Assembly: GCA_032209605.1 (NCBI GenBank) | Contig: JASFXZ010000018.1 | Location: 5,769,904-5,833,903 of the forward strand | Source of the DNA: Mactromeris polynyma | Lineage: Eukaryota; Mollusca; Bivalvia; Venerida; Mactridae | Direction of reading: 5' to 3' | Length of the DNA stretch: 64,000 bases | Part shown: piece by piece, positions 12,363-26,775 of the stretch | How the letters are laid out: every line of letters starts with the position of its first letter | Numbering within the stretch: position 1 is the stretch's first letter | Position numbers and translations under genes: made by a program | Notes under the pieces: model-generated | Databases searched by the model: none | What the model saw: only the letters and a program-made list of their open reading frames with translations | What the model was told of the DNA's origin: nothing

Positions 12363-14375
12363 ACCATCTTTTTTTCAAGATATTTTTTTGTTTTATTTTT
12401 ACAGTGTAAATTGCAAATATAAGATTGTATCAGAAATAGAGTTTTCACTTACAAAACCAAAATTGTAGACAAAATGATCATATCTTAGGCTATAAGACTC
12501 TGGCCTTACACAGATTGACCACAGATAATCCTAAGTGACTTTGTAATGACTATGCAAATTTTAGATATGACCAACTATTTTACCATAGGTCAAACCAGCA
12601 ATAATACAATCAGATTATTGTCACAGTAAAAAGTTTATTCAGAATAAATTTATGTCAAATAAGGATTATAAGCGATCCAACAAAATGCCGTAGATTCCAT
12701 ATATAGCCGAATAACATGCTCTTACCATTCTTAACAACACAACGACAACATCTGTGTCAAACTGTGTATCAGAAAACACATTGATCAAACTGAAAGCTTT
12801 TTGTATAAGTTCTGATACAAGAACCAAAGAAGAATGCCATTTAAGGAGAACTTTGACAGACAGTATTACTCTCGCAACCTTTGCAAGTACAGTTGAATAA
12901 ATAATTTGACATGAATCACGTTTTTCCTGATTATGCTTGGCAGAAGTGATACAGTACAGAGAACTGTTTGTCTTATATCAGCAGAAAAATAATTACAATA
13001 TTACATAAACGTTCAGAACAGAAAATGTTGACACATATTTCATATTATAATATAGAAATATGATAGGACTATATAGAGTGGAGAACTGTGTAAGTGATAT
13101 ATCATAACCAGCCACCATTGGGAGTGAGAACATTAGTCTAGCTCACCAGTCATATCACTGTCACTCTAAGTGGGATATAAGAAATATCTCATATACAGTG
13201 TGAAATATGAACTGCTTAGTAATTAAACATATTTTGTCATGTGTGGAAACTTTTATACTAATTATACATCAAGGCTTTCTTCCATTTTACACCATATGAA
13301 TTTCTGTACTATGAATTACATAATATAGATTGAACATGTACAATCACAGGAATTTAAAATGTATGATTAACAAAAAGTCTTCCATTTGAGAGATCTGTTG
13401 ACCTTATAATATATCTGCAGGCCTGAAATGTTTACCAACCACAGTATGGGCACGGCTGGTCTACAACAAAGCTTTTTCCCATTTTACACCGATGGAAATT
13501 ATGTACAATATTACATCATACATGTATATAATTTTGTCTGTTACAGACCTGAACATTTCTACCAAGTAGTAACGGCATGTGGTCTAATTTTACCATCTTA
13601 AACCCAGTCAGGTCCCTTATGCCCCCCCCCACCATAAAACTGTCATCTCAAAGTGTTGCAAATCTTCAATTGAAGCAGACAGACTAAAAGCTGGAATTTC
13701 AGACCGTCAGTCAATTAAAGACAAGACTCATTTTGATAAGAAATATGTAGAAAGGTCAAATATTACAAGATCAAGTTAATAATAACATAAAAGCTATGGA
13801 AAGTTATGCATATTGATAGATAGACACATTCAATGATATGTATATTTTTTTGTACAAAGATGAATGACCAAAATTTGATCACAAATGGTTTCTTTTATAG
13901 AACATTCTGCTTTGAACTTTATTTTTATTACAATGACAATTCAAATTTTACAATATTGCACTGCAAGAAATGAGTCACAATTAAGTTTTCTATATGAAAT
14001 ACGAGTATAACTATGATCTAACATAGACAGCCTCCTCCACAAACTAATCTAGATCCCACATCATTCTTTATTGTATTATAGTAACAAGATATTAATTTTA
14101 TCATTCATCATGGAGTTTTGGGGCAAATACCCATTAATGTATGTAGATAATATTCATATAAACATCAAAGGATATTACTGTCTCAAGTTAAGGCAATAAA
14201 AACTATAACAGTAGCCTTATGATGCAATAGGCATAATCAGTTAATGCAGAATGACATTTAATAAGGGCATCTGTCTGAGGAATGTTTCCGAGATGAACAA
14301 ATATCTTGCAGGGTGAAAACCATCGAAGAATTTACTATCATAGATGATCACTTAGGGTGTCAGGCAGGAAGAAAC

Positions 14376-15027
14376 TATCAGAGATGATCACTCAGTGCAT
14401 ATCATTGAAGATCGCTCAGTGTGTATCATTGAAGATCGCTCAGTGTGTAGCATTGAAGATTGCTCAGTGTGTAGCATTGAAGATCGCTCAGTGTGTAGCA
14501 TTGAAGATCGCTCAGTGTGTATCATTGAAGATCGCTCAGTGTGTATCATTGAAGATCGCTCAGTGTGTATCATTGAAGATCGCTCAGTGTGTATCATTGA
14601 AGATCACTCAGTGTGTATCATTGAAGATCGCTCAGTGTGTATCATTGAAGATCGCTCAGTGTGTATCATTGAAGATCGCTCAGTGTGTATCATTGAAGAT
14701 CGCTCAGTGTGTATCATTGAAGATTGCTCAGTGTGTATCATTGAAGATCGCTCAGTGTGCATCATTGAAGATCGCTCAGTGTGTATCATTGAAGATCGCT
14801 CAGTGTGTATCATTGAAGATTGCTCAGTGTGTATCATTGAAGATCGCTCAGTGTGTATCAGAGAAGATCGCTCATTTTGTATCATTGAAGATCGCTCATT
14901 TTGTATCATTGAAGATCGCTCAGTGTGTATCATTGAAGATCGCTCAGTGTGTATCATTGAAGATCGCTCAGTGTGTATCATTGAAGATCACTCAGTGTGT
15001 ATCATTGAAGATCGCTCAGTGTGTATT
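14376..15027 (+). repeat. 24-bp minisatellite, about 27 copies
   Basis: The monomer is ATCATTGAAGATCGCTCAGT plus GTGT, 24 bp. A few monomers carry point variants, such as CGCTCATTTTGT near 14870-14900 and GATTGCTCA or GATCACTCA forms. A degenerate founder-like monomer sits just outside at 14337-14360. Because 24 is divisible by three, several frames on both strands stay open (for example an IIEDRSVC repeat on the plus strand). There is no splice or similarity support for a gene. Confidence 0.95.
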
Positions 15028-15189
15028 CCTACATTACAGACTACATAAGAACATGTGATATGAAACATAAAAAATATGGCTGGTTGTATTTATAGTGACA
15101 AGAGTGACTAACTGTCATAAAATACACCCGTCCTTAGTTAGAGCTCAAAGTTAAAACAAGACAAATTTTAGGTAATTTCTATAATCAAA

Positions 15190-15380
15190 GGGCGAAATTA
15201 AACTCCCGAGTGACTCGAGCAATATGGCTAATAGTTATAATACTTGTCTGAGATATTATGCTCATACACATTCTGACCAAATTTGGTGATGATTGGACAA
15301 ATGCCTATTAAGTTATTGATCGAAAAACTTACTGGACCCCGCCCGCCAATATGCCGCAGGTGAAACTATAATACATCCAT
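15190..15380 (+). repeat. probable dispersed repeat of a type common in molluscs
   Basis: CTGACCAAATTTGGTGATGA, then TTGGACAAATGCCTATTAAG and TTATTGATCG, is a sequence style I remember as abundant in bivalve genomes. Only one copy is seen here, so the call is from memory and not from repetition in this window. Confidence 0.4.
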
Positions 15381-16890
15381 GAACGTGCATGTAAAAAGCT
15401 ATACCTTTGTCTGAAAGTTCCTTGTCTTTCCATTTTGTTTGTGTGAGAATATCCAAACATGATGTTTTAATTGTGAACTGGTGTACAGAAAATATTCACA
15501 TCAGTTTCAATTAATTTCAGTTGTATTAAAAGTAAAGATCTCTTTTAAGAAGCTATCTTCAAAATTAATCTGTACACTGAGGTAAGTTACGACATGATTT
15601 CATAACACAATAATCAACTTATAAGCACAGTATCCTCTGTTTCCTGCAGATTCCAGCAGCTATGTCAACACAAAATTCAGCAAAACTGACAACTATTTAA
15701 AGTACAATTATTTCCATAAAACACAGGTATAAGTTTAAGAAACAGTAAACATTGATGCAAATCTTCGTTTATAAGTTTGATGTTTGAGTAAAAAACCCAC
15801 AGGAAGTGAACAATATTAGATGAAACAGATAATTTGTTAACAATACAATGCTGTAAATCTTTTCAGTCGAATTCCCATCAAACTTATCATAAAATCTATG
15901 TAACATAATCACTAGCGCTGACTATATTACCATGATATATGATGATATCAGTGTTGTTGTTGTTGTTTTACAGCTAAACTGATGACATAATCAACGTAAT
16001 TTATCAAAATATCCTGTCATGGTTTCTAACTTTTCAATGATAATCTATATTTACAGTCAAAATAAAAAGTTATCATAATATTGCACTGAACTGTATGTAT
16101 AATAAGGTTATGTTTCAGATTCAGACACAATGTTTCTATTCAGAACTTCCATCAAATAAAATATGGAGTATTCATTGAAAGACACGCCCAGTTCTGAATC
16201 ATGGTGTTCAAATTATACAACAACTGAGATTTCCGAGGAAGAAACATCAACAAACTTATAACACTCATAATGCCTGAAAAATTGTGGTGACAAAAGCATT
16301 ACCAACAAGGTAACTTTATAATTTCCAGTATACGAAGCCTCAAAACTAATAAGCCCCACTAATTTTACTTTGTCCAAACAATCAGACTACCTCAAAATGT
16401 TACACTTGCAAAAATCCTGTCTGCCGAACCTCTAAGTGCTCTCAGACACATTGTATAATGCCCCAAATATTCACCAATGCTAATGTGCCCTATCTTCACC
16501 CACTGTGGTACTTCCCTACCATTCGAGTAGATGGAGCTCCGATACCATGCAGAAATATCATTTTCAGAACTTAAACTGTTCTATATACATGGAGCATGAT
16601 TGATTAGAAGAGGGTGGGCATATTAATTCTACATACAGCACCTGTATATACTGTAACAAAATATATCCCACAATCCCTCATTATAATAAATTAAATTATC
16701 CATGAAAATAACCCAAAGGTACTTGTCAATCAAAATATCCTATTAGTCAAAGTCATTTCAAAGTCAACACCTGTTGTTGGTCTTGATATAGTCGGACAGT
16801 CATTCACTTCCACATGTAAATAATTCATCTTTAAACTTATCGACTAATACTCCTATATCTTCTCAAATGATACAATGCCAGCTGTTACCT

Positions 16891-16943
16891 GGCCCCAATC
16901 TCCCTAAGCATCTCAAATTGAGATTTTTCGGGAGATCAGGGCC
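16891..16943 (+). repeat. 53-bp imperfect hairpin
   Basis: GGCCCCAATCTCCC and GGGAGATCAGGGCC are inverted arms around CATCTCAAATTGAGAT. The two 26-bp halves pair with about six mismatches. Confidence 0.75.
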
Positions 16944-19233
16944 TGCATGACACAAGGGTGAAGGTTGGAGACAGCCAATTATCTACAGCTGTACCAATCT
17001 ACTCTGGAAAGAGGACTTACTCCACTTCCAATCACATGGTCCGATTTCCTCAAATCCCAGTAGTTTCTGATTTAGTTTCAGAACAGTAAGTGTGCTGGAC
17101 AACAGACAGACTAACAGAATTACTTTATAATGAAATATTTATCATTGTCACAGAAAACTGATATTTGGCAAAACAATTTCAATATGTTTAATTTGTACAG
17201 AGCATTTTCAAACATAAGTTCAATATGTGTGCCTTATACAATCAGAATACAAAATAAATGGGTTAGTATGATAGAAATATGAATGAGTTTTAGTAACAAA
17301 TCAAGTCTGCTTGAATGAAAACAAATCATACAAATGGAACGCCAGCATTTAATTTGTAAAGTCAACCAGAAATTTGGAACAACATTACTATAACTCAGGT
17401 ACCAAAGACAATGTGTTTAATTGGAGTATTTTATCAAACATTTCACTAAAGATGGCAAAGAAAACAACAAGGATTGATCTCATAGCGTTAAATCAAACCC
17501 CTTGATTCAACACAAAATATTTTAAAAAGAAATAGTTGAATTTCCAAAATTTCATACTTACTGACAGGTAGACTGTATCTCATTTTTAGCTTAGTTCTTC
17601 TAATATCCATTGTTTATATAAAAATTCCAGCGCTCAGACAACCAAGTATAAACACTGTATCCTGAACAGAATCCTTCAACGCTGTTGAAAACTTTTTAAG
17701 TTCATTGTACATGAGTTTCAAAAGTCTGCCAAAGATAATCCAATTTTAAATCCTCACAGATTTCCAATGTTTTTAAAAGACATAAAATTTCATAAATCAA
17801 GTTTAATAACCTCTCATTCAACTATCAAAAGTAACAATTCTTAATGCACTTGTTGAATTGTATCTTCCTTTTTCACTATCCACAAGTTTTCCAACTTTAA
17901 CTGTCCAATAGTTCAAAGCTACATTCCGCTGACAAGAGTTATCTTTCCAGTGTTAATATTTGCTAATATTTATCTCCCCTTTCCTTATATGTAACACACA
18001 ATCTCACATTAAGCCCTTCTACTTCTTAGAGCAAGTTCTGTATAAATTAATACATTACAATAAGAAGACAATGGAAATAGTAACAATTATCTGAACCAGC
18101 CAACTAGATGTCAGACTGGTATACATGTATAGAGATACAGGAACAAGGTACTACTGACACAATATAAACCCAATCAATGTAAAGCAACCACGAGACTTAT
18201 AAACAAAGCCAACCTGACGCAGGTTTGTTTTATTGTTAAAATATCCCCCTAAAGGAAGATTCTGCACAGAAAGTACATGTATTTTACTTGCTTCTTACGT
18301 TTTGACTCGATCTTAAGAACAATTTTTTGGTTAATTTTGGTAAATTAATAAATGTTCATGTAGAGCAAATGTTTGGAAACAAACTAGAAATGAAATATTC
18401 CTACAAAAAGAGATCCCTCATTTTTAAACTCTCTCTCTCCTGAAGATGCACTAAGTTCAGTATTTTTTCTACCTTCACATGAAGAGTCATTCACCAGCAT
18501 TATATATATAAAAGGTATATATTTAGATTTTTTATTAACTGAAACATTCTAAACTTGCCACCTCATCAGAAGAGTTACATTTTTATTTCATGATTTATCC
18601 GTAAATAAAAGTCTCCCTGATGGTTGCAATAAATAGTTGATAATGTTTTATAGCTTCAATTTGGCTGTTCGGAAATGTCATTGGGTGCATTTTAGAAGTA
18701 TATGACAGTGAGCTTACATCTTTGATATTTGCACTTATCTTAAAACTTGTGCATGGCTGGTGATTACATGCATTCAAGCAGAGACCTATGTTGTTATATC
18801 AAGCCAGAAAAAATAATTGTGTACAAATACAGAGTATCTCCTATAAATGCACATTTTTTATCAGAATATAATTATGCACAATACAAATTAAAATGACTGA
18901 CAGAAGTAAACAGGCATCCAGCATCTCTGCTTAAAAAGTGAACATTTTATAGAATGATAAAGTATGTCAAAGTAATTGTTATTATCAGTCAGAAATCCTT
19001 TAAATTTAATGAAATAAGATGCAAGAATGAAAGATTACAATGAAAGATTGTAAAATTATGTTGTCTTCGTATACTGTATACAAACCCAACTTCAATAAGG
19101 TAGGTAGGTAGGTAATTTATTTTATCTTTTTCAAAAATCAACAATTCCTATAGGTTATTGTCAAGCTATTTTCTATTGATTGAGACAAAAATTCATTTCC
19201 TGCTGAGGACCAAAAACAACATGGAGTGCAGTG

Positions 19234-19359
19234 TACCATATTTATCCTAATTAACTCACCTGTCCGCCCTAATTGTTGTGTCCCGAATCTCTGGGAGAGG
19301 GGTTATATACCTGCAAAATGCGATGGGCCCAGGACACGTTAATTAGGATAAATACGGTA
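19234..19359 (+). mobile_element. 126-bp TA-flanked MITE
   Basis: The ends TACCATATTTATCCTAATTA and TAATTAGGATAAATACGGTA are inverted repeats with one mismatch, and TA lies at both ends. TA duplication is typical of Tc1/mariner/pogo-mobilised elements. Confidence 0.85.
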
Positions 19360-20692
19360 TTTGATGGGTAGGTCGGAAGACAGCATACTTTCATCCTAAT
19401 GTAAGTTCCCAAGCTTCCTTATATCCATCTCAGTGCTTTGATTGTAATGAAATGTCAGAATAATGAAAGGATTTGTACCCGACCAATTATCCTACCATTC
19501 TCTAGGCTAGCTTAATGAGATCAGGTGAAAAACAATCAGAAAAAAACACAAGTATAAGAAAGCAATGAGACAGCTTGGAACAATTATAGTAAGAACATTC
19601 CATTCACTTGATCAATGTGTGAAACATCACAGATGTTAGGTAATGCTAATGTAATTCTATTGTTACACAGTTTGAACCAAAGAAAATCAAAGGACTGTAA
19701 GTATAAGCTATAGTCATCATTATAAGTTTGATTTAACTGGTAAAAATGCCATTTCTGTTAGCTCAAAAAGCTCCAAATTTTGACAAACCCTTTCAAGTTT
19801 GGCAGCTAATAAAAGCTTTCTAAAGGAGACACGGGAACACTATGGATTTTGAAAGTTTAAAGACCAGTGCATATTTCAAAAAGTCTGCATTTTTAGGTAT
19901 GTAACTTTAAAGCATCAGACTTATGATTATTATATAATTCATATAATGTGAGTTAAAAATACAAAATGCACTGCATTCAACTTCATAGAAAAACAAAAAA
20001 ATGACAATATCTGTCATACCTTAAAATAAATTTCATAAAAAAATAATTATGCCAGCAAAAAGTGTGTATTTCATGAAAGAAAATGACATTCCCTTTACTT
20101 GAATGTTCCGTTAACCTGATCAATGATACATCTTAGCCTGACAGTTTGGCTACAGAAACAGCTGCCAACATCAAACTCTTATTCTGTTTTCACTAATACA
20201 TTTTTTATGCCAATTTATGTCTTTTCCATCCTGATAGAAAGCAACATTTAGACCCACAAAATGTTTAACAGACAATTCCAAGTATAAATCAATCAGTGTT
20301 TTTGCAGCATCACACTTCTTCCTGGCAGAGGAAAATATACAATTCTTCTGGTGTGTCCTTGTTTTGTACTTAAAATACAGCATTTATCTTGGTAAGAGTA
20401 TGAGGCAGAGTTTTAACATTATCAAATGACATTGGAAATATGAGGCAGTAAAGAATTCATATTCCTGTTTGTATGACAAACACATGTCCCTTCTGAAGAT
20501 AAAAGCAATGATGCAAAATGATGCATTGTAACCAATGCTAGCTGCAAATCGAGGAGTTATAGCCAGAATCTACCATCTCCTTAATAAGTTTATATGGAGA
20601 TAGCTGGTTCTGGCACCAACACCGCAAACTATATATGATGCACAATCTTACAATACCGTATAGGGACTTCCATGTTAAAGCTTTCCTGTGAT

Positions 20693-20888
20693 AAGGGGTT
20701 CCACTAGGTGCTGAATCTCAAGGGTCATTTTGATACTTTTTGACAGGACTTTTTACCATTTTATAGGCAAATTACCTATAATACAGAAAACAATTGACCA
20801 TTTAGCCAGAATCCTTAGGGTCAAAATGTGGAATTTTTGAAAATTTTAGGAGTCAAAGGGACAACTCCGGGGTAAAATGGAACCCCTG
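20693..20888 (+). mobile_element. inverted-repeat element with AGGGGTTCCA ends
   Basis: AAGGGGTTCCACTAGG at the left and AAAATGGAACCCCT at the right are inverted. An inner pair AGGGTCATTTTGA and TTAGGGTCAAAATG is also present. It is non-coding. Confidence 0.65.
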
Positions 20889-23800
20889 TGTGAGGCTGTG
20901 TTAAAGTTCAATGCTATTTTACAACAACACTTCAACCATGTATGGCAGTCAGTTGACTTACCAAGTGTTCATGGTTTGCCAACCAGTACTAACTTGTTCC
21001 TCTGCAAACAAATTCCCCACATGTATTATAGATGAATGACAAATGACCAAATTGTATATATGGAGTACAAAGAGTTGATGTGTCAGGAAAGGCATGGACT
21101 TAAGACAAATTATCACACATGTAAGCATTTTGTACTCCAAATGATGCAAAACTCAGGTTTTGCTGCCAGAACAAAATGTCTAAAATCTAACAACGGAAAA
21201 TACCAAACATAAGAAGACAAAGTACAAGGCAAACAATGACAGACAGTTGAGAGTTTTGAATGCAAAGTATTACAAGATTGCCTTGGCAATCAATGATGTA
21301 TCAGCTGCTGACATTCACTTCCATGAGGGTGGCCAATTGACAAGAAATAGAAATGCGCCCAAAAATGCAAAGGTACCTTAATGTCATTTATTGGAGCCAA
21401 AAATTACAGCAATGTTTGAACATTCACATCAGAATAATCTATGTTTATCTAATATATGCACAAGCAAGCCGCAAACGCTGGCACTTACGAGCATTTTATC
21501 TTGAAACTAAATATTTGATAAATTTCTGTAAGAATTAAGCACAGTCATAAATTGGATACTTTCATACAGATTGTCCAAACTCAGTAAACTAGAACGTCCA
21601 AATTCTGTGAACTAGAACTATCAAAGTACTGATTTTAATACACGTATATTACATACAAGAAAAAGAATAAAATTAAAAAATATTATTTTTCAACTATTTT
21701 TTCATCATAAATGTGAAAACTGAAATAAATGCCATGCTATGCTACAGCAAATTTGAATTAACATTCTTAAACCCAATATTGTAATAAGTACGTAAAATAT
21801 CCAAATTCAAACAAAATAGACAATGTAAGTATAAATTATAAAAACTTTAGCGAAAATGTTGAAGAAATTAAAACTCTTATTAAGTGTTCCTATTGACATA
21901 ACAAGACCTAAGACAAAAGCACTCTGAACTAGATGGTTGTTCTTTACACACATAAACACATGACTGCCCAAAACTGAGCCCATTTGACCTTTGATCTCCC
22001 TAATGACCTTGAACAAACTTTTGTTCTGCACAATGCCGTTATCTCAATATGGAAACATTTGAGACAAGTTATTTGTAAATTCTTCCTCCAAGTAGAAAAA
22101 TATGGAGCAGGCATGACTTCTGTGATGGATGACCAAACCAAAATCAGCATGTCTCCATGTTCTTTGAGGACTAGACAATTAAAACAAACACCATAAGTTT
22201 CAATTCATAATTCCACAGTGAAAATGGTGAGGAGATAACAGAACAGTGATCTGACAATGAATTACCAATATTCCATACTGTCAAAAAACGGCTTTTTACA
22301 CTAAATTAACTTTTTCAGTAGAAATCTAAAATTTATCACTGATCCAAACAGAACTATTTGTGTACTTAATGATACTTCCAAAGTAAGTTTACACTAACAC
22401 TGGCAAGATTTACCAAGTTTTAACACAAAACTCCAAGAAACTGATACAATGTTTTTTTCCACAGTATTTCAAATTTTCCAAGAAGTCACATAAATGCAAT
22501 CCCATTGGCTTTTAACAGGACTGAAATTCAGTCTCAAACGACCATTCTATCCTTCATACGGTGAAGAGTAAAAAATTGAGGTCTTCAATTTTCCTATGAA
22601 AATTCATAAATCTTACAGAAAAACTACCATTACACTATGACAGTCTATTTGTTACCATCAGATTAATGTAAAGTTACCTATGCAATATACACTGTCACTT
22701 TGTATGTAAATTAGTCAACTCCAAAAAAATAGAATCCAAAAATATATGAGAAATATCTTCATGGTAACAAGGCCATGTGGTGTGTATATACCTGGTAATA
22801 AAAAAGTTCTGCTCCACTTCTTACATACAGAGACAGCTAGGTACATCAGTCTATTGTGTCGTACTTATACAAATATCTGCCCCAATACCAGAGACTGTAG
22901 TATCGTACTTACTCCAAAATATGCTCTGATAAGTATAATAACTGAGTAGATAGTGACATAAGTACTGGACACGTGTCCCAAATAAATGAGGTCACCACAT
23001 AAGCACTGCAAAACTGATATGACTGTACAAAATGCACATTTAAGAACACAATATTTGGTACCAAATGTTAGTACCTGCTTAGAAATAATATCTACCATAA
23101 TGAATGTTTGTGCTGATCAATTAAAGGACTGCTTAACATCTGAGATCAAACTCATATTGGTAGACGTTTTAACATTAAACGTTAAAAATGTTTTACAGAT
23201 AATAATTTTAACATATTATTTTGCCTGGGGTGATAGTCAGCTTCTAGGGTTGACAACAGCGATATCACCCTCACTGCCATGTGATATTTAAATAGCAATA
23301 ATCAAATATAGATATTCAAACATTATTTAACATGTATCATCCACGAGACTAGTCTCAGCCCACAATGTATTTGATAGCGCTAAAAGCACACCATATTTTA
23401 TAGATTGGTCTGTAATCAGCACAAATGGGGTGTTAACAACAATAACAACAGTAAAGTAGTGTTCACAGAGTACATTATAAACAGAATGTGGTAAATTATC
23501 CTATCATGTTATTTCTGGCTGTAATCACATTCCTATAAGATTAACTATGTGTGATATAAACATTATCACCCGGCATCATCTAACCTATTAACACACTGAA
23601 AGGTTTCCAAGGAAATGTATGATCAATCTAAAATCTGTGAAAACATCATGAGAAATTCTACTGAAGATTTTAAAATAACAGACAAATTGGAAGAGAGACT
23701 AACCCTCACTCATCTCCAAAAGTTCCCATCAACTGACTGGCTCTAAATACCATTGAAATACTGTTTACAAATGACCTTAAGACCAAGAAGCAACTGAAAC

Positions 23801-26544
23801 TTTCTGAAATAAATCGTCTGCAAGCATTTATTGACAATGACTGTCAATCATGCTCATTATGTTAAAAGCTCAAACAAACTGACTTCACTTCACGTTTAAG
23901 TTATAAACTTTATTGTCTTGCTGGGAACTGCTTATAGACATTTTCTTGTGTACAGATTTAGGCTAGCTATTATCAGTAAAACATCCCTTTGTAAATAAAA
24001 TCTGTATTTTATCACAGTCTTCGCCAGTGGTGATGCATTTGCTCATTTGAAACATTTGTGTTTTGAAGATTGCGATATATATAGCTCTGTGGAGCAAAAC
24101 CTTTAAAGAGCAACCAAATGAAAATGCATTTGAGTGTACATGTACATTACTGGCTTATGCGACAGTCTAAGACTTTGTCACAAGGTCATATTGATGTGTG
24201 TTAGTCGCCATGAATGAAGGACAATAAGAAGGCATTTTTTTGGTTACCATTTTGTTACAAGTGACAACAGCAACATAGCCCAACAATCCCCACAACTTGT
24301 ATATTGGAACAATGACAGTTCAAACTAAACAGAATCATTTATCTTCATTAAAATATGTTATACTATTATCATCATTCTGTGCCAAGATGAGCATATCCTT
24401 GACTTCATTGAATGCCAGACAGCAAACATTCTAATTCGTTACCTCATTACTCATAGTTAAGCCTGGAAATTCATTTACCCTGCATCTCTATTCATGAAAA
24501 TAAAGACATATGAATGTTGATTCTTTTGTAGAAATGTACGATAATTACATTACAAAGGTAAGTTTGCACACAGATGTATTTACTGCTTGCACAAAATGTT
24601 CATCTGTATAAGCAATACAGCCAGAGGCTCAGGTTTTCCATAAAACTGCACATGATTTAGACTAGTCACTGTTTGGATGTTGGATATATGCTCTTGCTTC
24701 AATGCCGTTTGGCAATCCAGTGTAGCTGCAAGAAATGAATCAAGTTAATTTCTGCTATAGTCAGCAGTTACTAATTGTTGATACTGGTATAAAGTTGGGT
24801 GGCAGTGTGTCCATTTTCTGTATGCAAACATTTGTATTCAAGCTGCAAACCAAAGCCAAAACGTCAGTGCATAATTGCTTTCAACTGATATACTGTGTCG
24901 TAAATAATTGATTTTGAAGTACTGCCTAATTGCATGGACATGCAATTTCAGTTTCACATGGATTACAAGTTGTTCAAGGCATACAAGATCTGAACAATCA
25001 GAAAACAACAGAAACATTTAAGTCAAAACAAAATGTAAGAACAAAAATAAATGTATGCAACCCTTGGTCAAGATAACCAGATTTAATCAGTAACACCTAT
25101 ACCAGACAAACAGAAGCTCATTATCCAATTACTTACTAATCATAACTAATCTAATTAGCAATATATGTAGCTGTGATCCTTTGATCAGTTAAGAACTTCG
25201 TTTCTCTCTATCTGAATTCTTTATTTGCATAACTTCTGAATGTTTAGAATAAATTTGCAGCAGCTAATAGATTGATACCAATCTCTGTGTGTAAAAAGTT
25301 ATTAATAGTGACTTCACACAAGAACTTCAATAAAATAGTTCCATACTTTCCAAGACTCAAAGCAGAAATTGCCAGTACAGGAGTTCTACGTACCCTTTTT
25401 CATGCAAACACCTCTGTAGAAATGATTTCATAAATATTGCAAAATGTATGTTCTTGTTTCAAATGCATACATGATAATATTTAAACAAAGCCTGCAATAT
25501 GAGCTAATAAAGCCATTAAGACCTAGTACATCAGTGGCAATATGGCATTGAACATGTATTAAGGTGCAACAATATAGGGTGAAACTTTGCAGCATTGTGT
25601 AGCAGATTGTCACAATAAAGACTCCCAGAAAGTTAGATCACTATCGGTACATTAACAGCAAAATCATACTAAGACAACACTGCTTAAGAAGCAATCATAA
25701 ATGTTATATCTCATTCACTTGAACATTGTTATGAGTGTATACCAAGGGCATGGCAAACCAGTGAGAGTCTTAGTGTTTAGTACATATACCATACCCTTTA
25801 ATTCAAAGTTTTTAAGATTTCTATTTCATAACAGAAGTATTATAAGCACCATTATAGTCAGAGACACAATGAGCACGCTCAGTAGTTAGTGAAATATTAG
25901 TTACACCTATAAAACAAGCATTTAAAACCAACCTTGGAACAGAGAGATAACATCCATATTTAAAAGTACACCCCATTGTGATAGATTTGTTTACAGATTT
26001 ATCAATCCGGCATTTCCCTAAATTCCAGTCAACACAATAAGGTTGTCAAGTTGTACAAGAGATTTCAATGCAGGTGAAGTGTTCAGATTGCAATGTACAC
26101 ACAATTCACTGCAGCAGATGAAGAGTCACCCCACAGTGAGACAGGGAGAGAGATAATACAAGCTGATTGGATGGTGGAACTGGGTGATAAATGTAGCAAC
26201 AGGGTCCTTAATAAAAACATGGTTAAAGAGGCAATTATTCATGGAAACAATTATAATGATCATTTACCTGTTAATTGGAAGTACCGTTATTCTACAATGT
26301 GATACAGTTAATCTGATAGAATCAGCCAGTTTTAAGTTGTTTTTCAATTAGGATTTAGGACATGAATCCCTATCATTCCTGTGGATTACTCTGGATGTTG
26401 CAAATTGATGCACAATTATGATATACCATACTATTCATCCATGCACAGAGTCTCATCTGTAAACATTAGTGATAAATCAACCCTATTTATCGCAGTACAA
26501 TATATTTTGGAGATAACATGTAGGCGACAACAATGAAAGCTACA

Positions 26545-26775
26545 ATGAAAGTCTTGTTGTCCCCCTAAATTGTCCTTAGTTGTTATTATAATGGCCAGCC
26601 AGTCCATTCCTTGCACCTCTATTCTCATACATGTTAACTCTTGCACCTCCTCAGTGCCTAATGTTTTGTAGATAGTTGTTTTCCCAGGGTTCTGTGTGGG
26701 GAGGCATTGCTTTGTTTATGTGACGTTCCCTGCAACAACTTAATATCTCTTAGAGTAACAATGTATGGGGTATCT
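26545..26775 (+). repeat. dispersed repeat, copy 1
   Basis: The segment with TTGCACCTCCTCAGTGCCTA, ATGTTTTGTAGATAGTTGTT and CATTGCTTTGTTTATGTG resembles 50735-50930 and, reversed, 60225-60370. Its class is unknown. Confidence 0.65.

Noticed and set aside
14357..15058. A possible secreted repeat protein or CRISPR-like array
   Set aside because: The repeats are contiguous 24-bp monomers without unique spacers, so it is not CRISPR. There is no start context, signal peptide or exon structure.
20171..20383. 70-codon minus-strand frame of moderately protein-like composition
   Set aside because: It has no match to LL5 or any family I know, and no consensus acceptor and donor pair around it.
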